This document shows, piece by piece, positions 60,540 to 64,000 of a stretch of 64,000 bases of DNA (position 1 is the stretch's first letter; the number at the start of each line of letters is the position of its first letter). The position numbers were made by a program, and so were the translations under genes. The stretch is from Desulfoluna spongiiphila (GTDB taxonomy: Bacteria > Desulfobacterota > Desulfobacteria > Desulfobacterales > Desulfolunaceae), in contig NZ_FMUX01000021.1 in assembly GCF_900101345.1 (NCBI RefSeq), positions 62,001-126,000 of the forward strand, given 5' to 3'. Below the pieces are notes generated by a model. The model made no database searches, was not told the DNA's origin, and worked only from the letters and a program-made list of their open reading frames with translations.

Positions 60540-62249
60540 GTGGGAGAGCCGTCGCAAACCAGCCAGATACCCCTGAACCATATTCTCGATACCATCTCAA
60601 ATGCTGTTTTTTTGATGAACAAGAAAAAGGAGTTTTTTTGCTTGAATACGAGTGCGCATTACTTGATTTCAGGCTCTGCCGGTTACAATTCCCATGAAAA
60701 AGCCGGTGATTTTCTCTCAAAGCTTGGTGTGGACCATGCCATTGCAGAGGGGGAAGAAAAAAGCGCCACAGCCTTGCTGGGTGACTTGACGTATCAGGTC
60801 ACCGTCATCCCCATGGCGTCCAAAGGCCATCCCGACAGGGTGGTGGTCCTCGTTGAGGATGTCAGCCAGGCGGGTGAATTATCCCGGCAGTTTGAAGCGT
60901 GTCAGCGGGAGACCTCCCTGCTCAAGTATATCCTTGAAACCGCTTATGACGGGCTGGTGGTCACCGATTCCAATGGGCGCATCACGATGATGTCCAATGC
61001 CTACAAAGGCTTTCTTGGAGTCACAGATCAGGACGTGGTGGGCAAACATATCACGGACGTGGTGGAGAATACGCGTCTTCATATTGTCGCCAAGACAGGG
61101 GTGGCAGAGATAAACGATATCCAGAGGATACAGGGCAACCACATGGTTGCCTCCCGCATTCCTTATACGGTGGACGGCAAGCTTGCCGGGGTTGTGGGCA
61201 AGGTGATCTTTCAGGATGTGGATGAGCTGGGCGAGATTAATAAGAAGCTCGAGACCATGGAAAAAGAGCTGAACCGGTATCGAAATGAGATCTCCAAGCT
61301 TCATCAGGCACGGTATTGCATGGATGTGATCTTCACGCGTAACGCACGCATGGAGGCATTGAAGAATCATGCCCGCGTGATCGCCCAATCAGACTCCAAC
61401 GTCTTGGTTCTCGGGGAGAGCGGAACGGGCAAAGAACTCTTCGCCCATGCCATCCATCAGGAGTCCACCCGATCTTTTCAGCCCTTTATCAGGGTCAACT
61501 GCGCTGCCATTCCTGAAAACCTTCTGGAGTCGGAGCTCTTCGGTCATGAAAAGGGGGCCTTCACCGGAGCGTCCAGTACGAAGCTGGGCAAGTTCGAACT
61601 GGCCAACAACGGCACCATTTTTTTGGATGAGATCGGTGACATGCCGCTTCAGATGCAGGCCAAGATCCTGCGAGTGCTCCAGGAAGGGGAAGTGGAGCAC
61701 ATCGGCGCAAGTCGGCCCAAACGGGTGGACGTGCGCGTGATTGCCGCCACCAACAAAAATCTCTCTGAGATGGTTGAGAAGAAGACGTTTCGGGAAGACC
61801 TCCTCTACCGCCTCAACGTTTTCACCTTAACCATCCCCCCTTTAAAAAGACGGCGGGAAGATATTGAGCTCATTGCGGGCCATGCCATCTGCGCCTTGAA
61901 TCGAAAGATGAAACGGGGGGTCAAAGGGGTCTCCCCAAAGGCGAGCTGCCTTCTTCAGGCCTATTCGTGGCCGGGCAATATCCGGGAGCTGAAAAATGTT
62001 GTGGAGCGTGCCTACCATATTATGGAGGGGGAAGAGTTGATTCAGCCGTGGCACCTGCCCCATGTTTTGAGAGGCGGCAACCTCAATGCCAGCCAGGAAC
62101 CGCTGAAGTACATTCTGGAAAACATGGAAAGGAAGGTCATTACCGAGCGGCTGATTCTCCACAGCGGGAATAAAACCAAGACCGCTGCCGATCTCGGCAT
62201 CTCCAGAGTGGCTCTCCACAAAAAACTTGAGAAGTACAGCATGAAGTGA
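60540..62249 (+). CDS. Sigma-54-dependent transcriptional activator with two PAS domains
   Basis: A 569-aa enhancer-binding protein. Two PAS domains (about residues 12-110 and 128-230) are joined by a coiled coil (ELGEINKKLETMEKELNRY) to an AAA+ domain (about 265-500) with Walker A GESGTGKE (292-299), the sigma-54 contact GAFTGA (339-344) and FLDEIGDMPL. The C-terminal Fis-type helix-turn-helix is KTAADLGISRVALHKKL. The start is GTG 60540, 8 bases after AAGGAGG; other in-frame starts (TTG 60534, GTG 60513) are badly placed. It senses a small molecule or redox cue through PAS and should drive the sigma-54 promoter just downstream. Confidence 0.9.
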   Translation: MGEPSQTSQIPLNHILDTISNAVFLMNKKKEFFCLNTSAHYLISGSAGYNSHEKAGDFLSKLGVDHAIAEGEEKSATALLGDLTYQVTVIPMASKGHPDRVVVLVEDVSQAGELSRQFEACQRETSLLKYILETAYDGLVVTDSNGRITMMSNAYKGFLGVTDQDVVGKHITDVVENTRLHIVAKTGVAEINDIQRIQGNHMVASRIPYTVDGKLAGVVGKVIFQDVDELGEINKKLETMEKELNRYRNEISKLHQARYCMDVIFTRNARMEALKNHARVIAQSDSNVLVLGESGTGKELFAHAIHQESTRSFQPFIRVNCAAIPENLLESELFGHEKGAFTGASSTKLGKFELANNGTIFLDEIGDMPLQMQAKILRVLQEGEVEHIGASRPKRVDVRVIAATNKNLSEMVEKKTFREDLLYRLNVFTLTIPPLKRRREDIELIAGHAICALNRKMKRGVKGVSPKASCLLQAYSWPGNIRELKNVVERAYHIMEGEELIQPWHLPHVLRGGNLNASQEPLKYILENMERKVITERLILHSGNKTKTAADLGISRVALHKKLEKYSMK

Positions 62250-62255
62250 ACAGGG

Positions 62256-62355
62256 GTGTAAACCTTGGTTTACACTCAGGGAGATCGGCTTGTATGTGTA
62301 AATGTAAGTTAACACACATTTCGGAAATGGGATGATATCGTAAACTTATCTTTAC
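62256..62355. promoter_or_regulatory. Three GTAAA/TTTAC inverted repeats, candidate enhancer sites for the activator
   Basis: GTGTAAACC-TT-GGTTTACAC (62256-62275) is a perfect 9-bp palindrome. A weaker related repeat, GTGTAA-N8-TTAACAC, covers 62296-62315. GTAAAC-TTAT-CTTTAC, with arms GTAAA/TTTAC, covers 62340-62355. They begin 7 bases after the activator gene and lie about 100-200 bases upstream of the -24 box, the normal distance for enhancer-binding-protein sites. Confidence 0.65.
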
Positions 62356-62451
62356 AGTGGTGTTCCCGGGTGTGAACGGCGGTACTGCTATTGAATGTCT
62401 GTAAGGTGCTTGAATTGCACGATTTGTGTTTTTCTGAGGGGCTTTTTAAGG

Positions 62452-62467
62452 TGGCATGCTTCCTGCT
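62452..62467 (+). promoter_or_regulatory. Sigma-54 promoter (-24/-12)
   Basis: TGGCATG, four bases, CTGCT, with GG (62453-62454) and GC (62465-62466) separated by exactly 10 bases. Transcription would begin near 62478, giving a leader of about 14 bases to the ATG at 62492, preceded by GGAGGT. Confidence 0.75.
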
Positions 62468-62491
62468 TTATGGTTCGCAGGAGGTAACAAT

Positions 62492-63004
62492 ATGACTTTT
62501 ATCCGGTCGACCATATGGGTTCCACGCTACTTTGCACACGAGGCTTCATGGCTTCAGTTTCTTTTTAAGGGCGCTCTCGTTCTGATCCTTGCCCAGCAGA
62601 TTTACTATCCTCAGCCTAACAAATACCTGCATCTTGCTCTGGTGTTTGTCTATATGGTCTTCAGAGATCTGCTCTCGCCCGTTGCAACGTCCGGAAAGAA
62701 CGATTACCTGCTGCTGGTTTCGGCCATGGCATGCAGCCTGCTGACCGTTGCAGACCATCTGTTACCCTCCAATCTTGAAGCGGCCTACCTTGCAATGCTC
62801 ATCGTGGAAGCCTTGCTCACGGTGGCCCTTCTTCATCGTTTGATCAGCGTATTCAGAGACCCTGACGGGTTGGATTCCATCGCGGAGCATCACAGGGCCC
62901 ATGCCGGCAAACGCCCTGGCTTCATGAAGGGAATGTTATGGGGCATGGTCACCTGCCTGCTGTTCGCTGTCTTTTATATCCTATACCTGCTGCAACTCAC
63001 CTGA
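62492..63004 (+). CDS. Small integral membrane protein of unknown function
   Basis: A 170-aa protein with four or five hydrophobic segments: FKGALVLILAQQIYY, LALVFVYMVFRDLLSP, YLLLVSAMACSLLTVADHLL, LAMLIVEALLTVALLHRLIS and a C-terminal MVTCLLFAVFYILYLL. A soluble loop with RDPDGLDSIAEHHRAHAGKR precedes the last helix. I do not recognise the family. It is the first gene behind the sigma-54 promoter and precedes the GntP permease by 268 bases, so it may belong to the same regulon. GGAGGT fixes the start. Confidence 0.7.
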   Translation: MTFIRSTIWVPRYFAHEASWLQFLFKGALVLILAQQIYYPQPNKYLHLALVFVYMVFRDLLSPVATSGKNDYLLLVSAMACSLLTVADHLLPSNLEAAYLAMLIVEALLTVALLHRLISVFRDPDGLDSIAEHHRAHAGKRPGFMKGMLWGMVTCLLFAVFYILYLLQLT

Positions 63005-63272
63005 CCCGGGTATTTCATGAGAAAACGGTTCATTTGAAAAAATGAAAAATCATTACGGTCAGTTACTGTGAAAAAATCAGGCATTTCAAAAGCACAACAT
63101 GCCATTCACGGTTTTCTGCTCAATTTTCTCACCCTTCGGGCGAACCGGGTGCACCCAACTTTTGCGTTATCAGAGCCTTGAGCTAAGGCGCACCATCTGC
63201 AGCTCTGATGCCTTGACTATGGGTGCAGTCGACTCGTGACATATCCGGGCTAATTTCGAAGGAGGCATGAAT

Positions 63273-64000
63273 ATGCTGGGAGTTCTCGCAATTATCCTAA
63301 CGCTGTTCGCTTTGATGTACTTCGCTTATCGTGGTGTTACCGTCCTTGTTCTGGCGCCGATCCTGGCCATGAGTGCTGCACTGCTTTCGGGTGAAATCCC
63401 CGCTTTGTCTGCGCTGTCCAATGTCTTTATGCCTGCGGCCGCCAGTTACATCAGTAAGTATTTCCCGGTGTTCATCGCAGGGGCTGTCTTTGGCAAGCTC
63501 ATGGGAGCCACCGGAGCCGCACGCTCCATCGCTCACTTTATCTCTGAGAAGATCGGGCCCGACTACGCCATCTATGCGGTGGTGGTGGCCACCTCCCTTC
63601 TCACCTACGGAGGGGTCTCTCTCTTTGTGGTGGTTTTTGCCATGTACCCCATCGGCTCCATGTTGCTTAAAGAGGCGGATGTTCCCAAGCGCCTTCTCCC
63701 CGCATGCCTTGCCTTGGGAGCCTTTACGTTTACCATGACGGCCCTTCCCGGATCTCCCCAGTACATCAACACCATGCCCACGGTCTACTTCGACACCGAT
63801 ATCTATGCCGCTCCCATTCTGGGGATCCTGGGGTCCATGATCATCTTCTTTGGCGGCACCGGTTTTCTGAATTATCGTGCGAAAAAAGCCAAGCTGGCCG
63901 GAGAAGGGTATGGCGTCCATCTAAACGAAGGCCTCGAGGACCTTGAAGGGGAAGCTCCGGGTTTTGGCCTGGCCATCGCCCCCATTGCCATCGTCTTTGT
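63273..64000 (+). CDS. GntP family permease, 3'-truncated by the window end
   Basis: 242 complete codons are visible and the frame is open at the edge. The protein begins MLGVLAIILTLFALMYFAYR and shows GntP-family stretches: SYISKYFPVFIAGAVFGKLM, TYGGVSLFVVVFAMYPIGSM and TMTALPGSPQYINTMPT. GntP permeases import gluconate, hydroxy acids or 3-hydroxybutyrate with protons. Complete members have 440-460 residues, so about half is missing. AAGGAGG (63259-63265) favours ATG 63273 over ATG 63267. The upstream sigma-54 system is the likely control. Confidence 0.9.
   Translation, partial: MLGVLAIILTLFALMYFAYRGVTVLVLAPILAMSAALLSGEIPALSALSNVFMPAAASYISKYFPVFIAGAVFGKLMGATGAARSIAHFISEKIGPDYAIYAVVVATSLLTYGGVSLFVVVFAMYPIGSMLLKEADVPKRLLPACLALGAFTFTMTALPGSPQYINTMPTVYFDTDIYAAPILGILGSMIIFFGGTGFLNYRAKKAKLAGEGYGVHLNEGLEDLEGEAPGFGLAIAPIAIVF

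Overview
The window is a 64 kb stretch of a bacterial chromosome of roughly 57-58 % GC. It carries about 52 protein-coding genes. I see no rRNA, tRNA, CRISPR array, phage or insertion sequence. The organism is Gram-negative: there is an RND efflux pump with an outer-membrane factor, and there are many lipobox proteins. It is motile and chemotactic, with two chemoreceptors behind sigma-28-like promoters. It also uses sigma-54. The gene mix (arylsulfatase, CoA-transferase, GntP and SSS transporters, paired SDR enzymes) would fit an anaerobic Desulfobacterota such as a Desulfoluna-type sulfate reducer. That is a guess from gene style, because no phylogenetic marker is present.

Layout. 1-8.8 kb: end of a CDF metal exporter, then an amine or imino-acid catabolic locus. 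It has an SSS symporter with a 34-aa accessory protein, and divergently RidA, a three-subunit FAD/2Fe-2S dehydrogenase of the HcnABC / D-hydroxyproline dehydrogenase type, an Asp/Glu-racemase-like enzyme and an IclR regulator. 9-13.2 kb: nitroreductase, CNT nucleoside transporter, family I CoA-transferase with a long C-terminal extension. 13.7-18.2 kb: tandem near-duplicate chemoreceptors. 18.4-23.6 kb: alkaline phosphatase, YibE/F membrane protein, and a yqhC/yqhD-like AraC regulator and aldehyde reductase pair. 23.9-29 kb: EamA transporter, arylsulfatase, aquaporin, stand-alone DUF4062 protein. 29-36 kb: lipoprotein hydrolase, ICMT-like methyltransferase, small kinase, class A acid phosphatase, an ecotin lacking its disulfide, and two FabI-like SDRs, the second lacking both catalytic tyrosines. 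36.6-46.7 kb: PKD/FGE-like lipoprotein, a membrane spermidine-synthase-like protein split into two genes, AraC regulator, a secreted helical-repeat protein, a lipoprotein and a LysE exporter. 46.9-56.5 kb: NYN RNase-like protein, lipoprotein hydrolase, MarR regulator and a complete RND efflux operon. 56.9-60.1 kb: AzlCD with an AraC regulator, and a lysine exporter LysO split in two. 60.5-64 kb: sigma-54 activator with two PAS domains, palindromic upstream sites, a -24/-12 promoter, a small membrane protein and a GntP permease running off the end.

The most unusual feature is between the genes. About 17 intergenic spacers carry copies of one structured repeat of about 120-200 bp, often decayed. 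Its ends are GCCTCCGGCGG and CCGCCGGAGGC. Inside it has an AT-rich hairpin, a central long hairpin whose stem changes from copy to copy by paired substitutions while the loop GAGGAACGA stays fixed, and a terminal GAGGTG/CACCTC hairpin that also covaries. The compensatory changes imply that the folded form is selected, or that an enzyme acting on the hairpin spreads it. A second, unrelated 77-bp repeat occurs twice.
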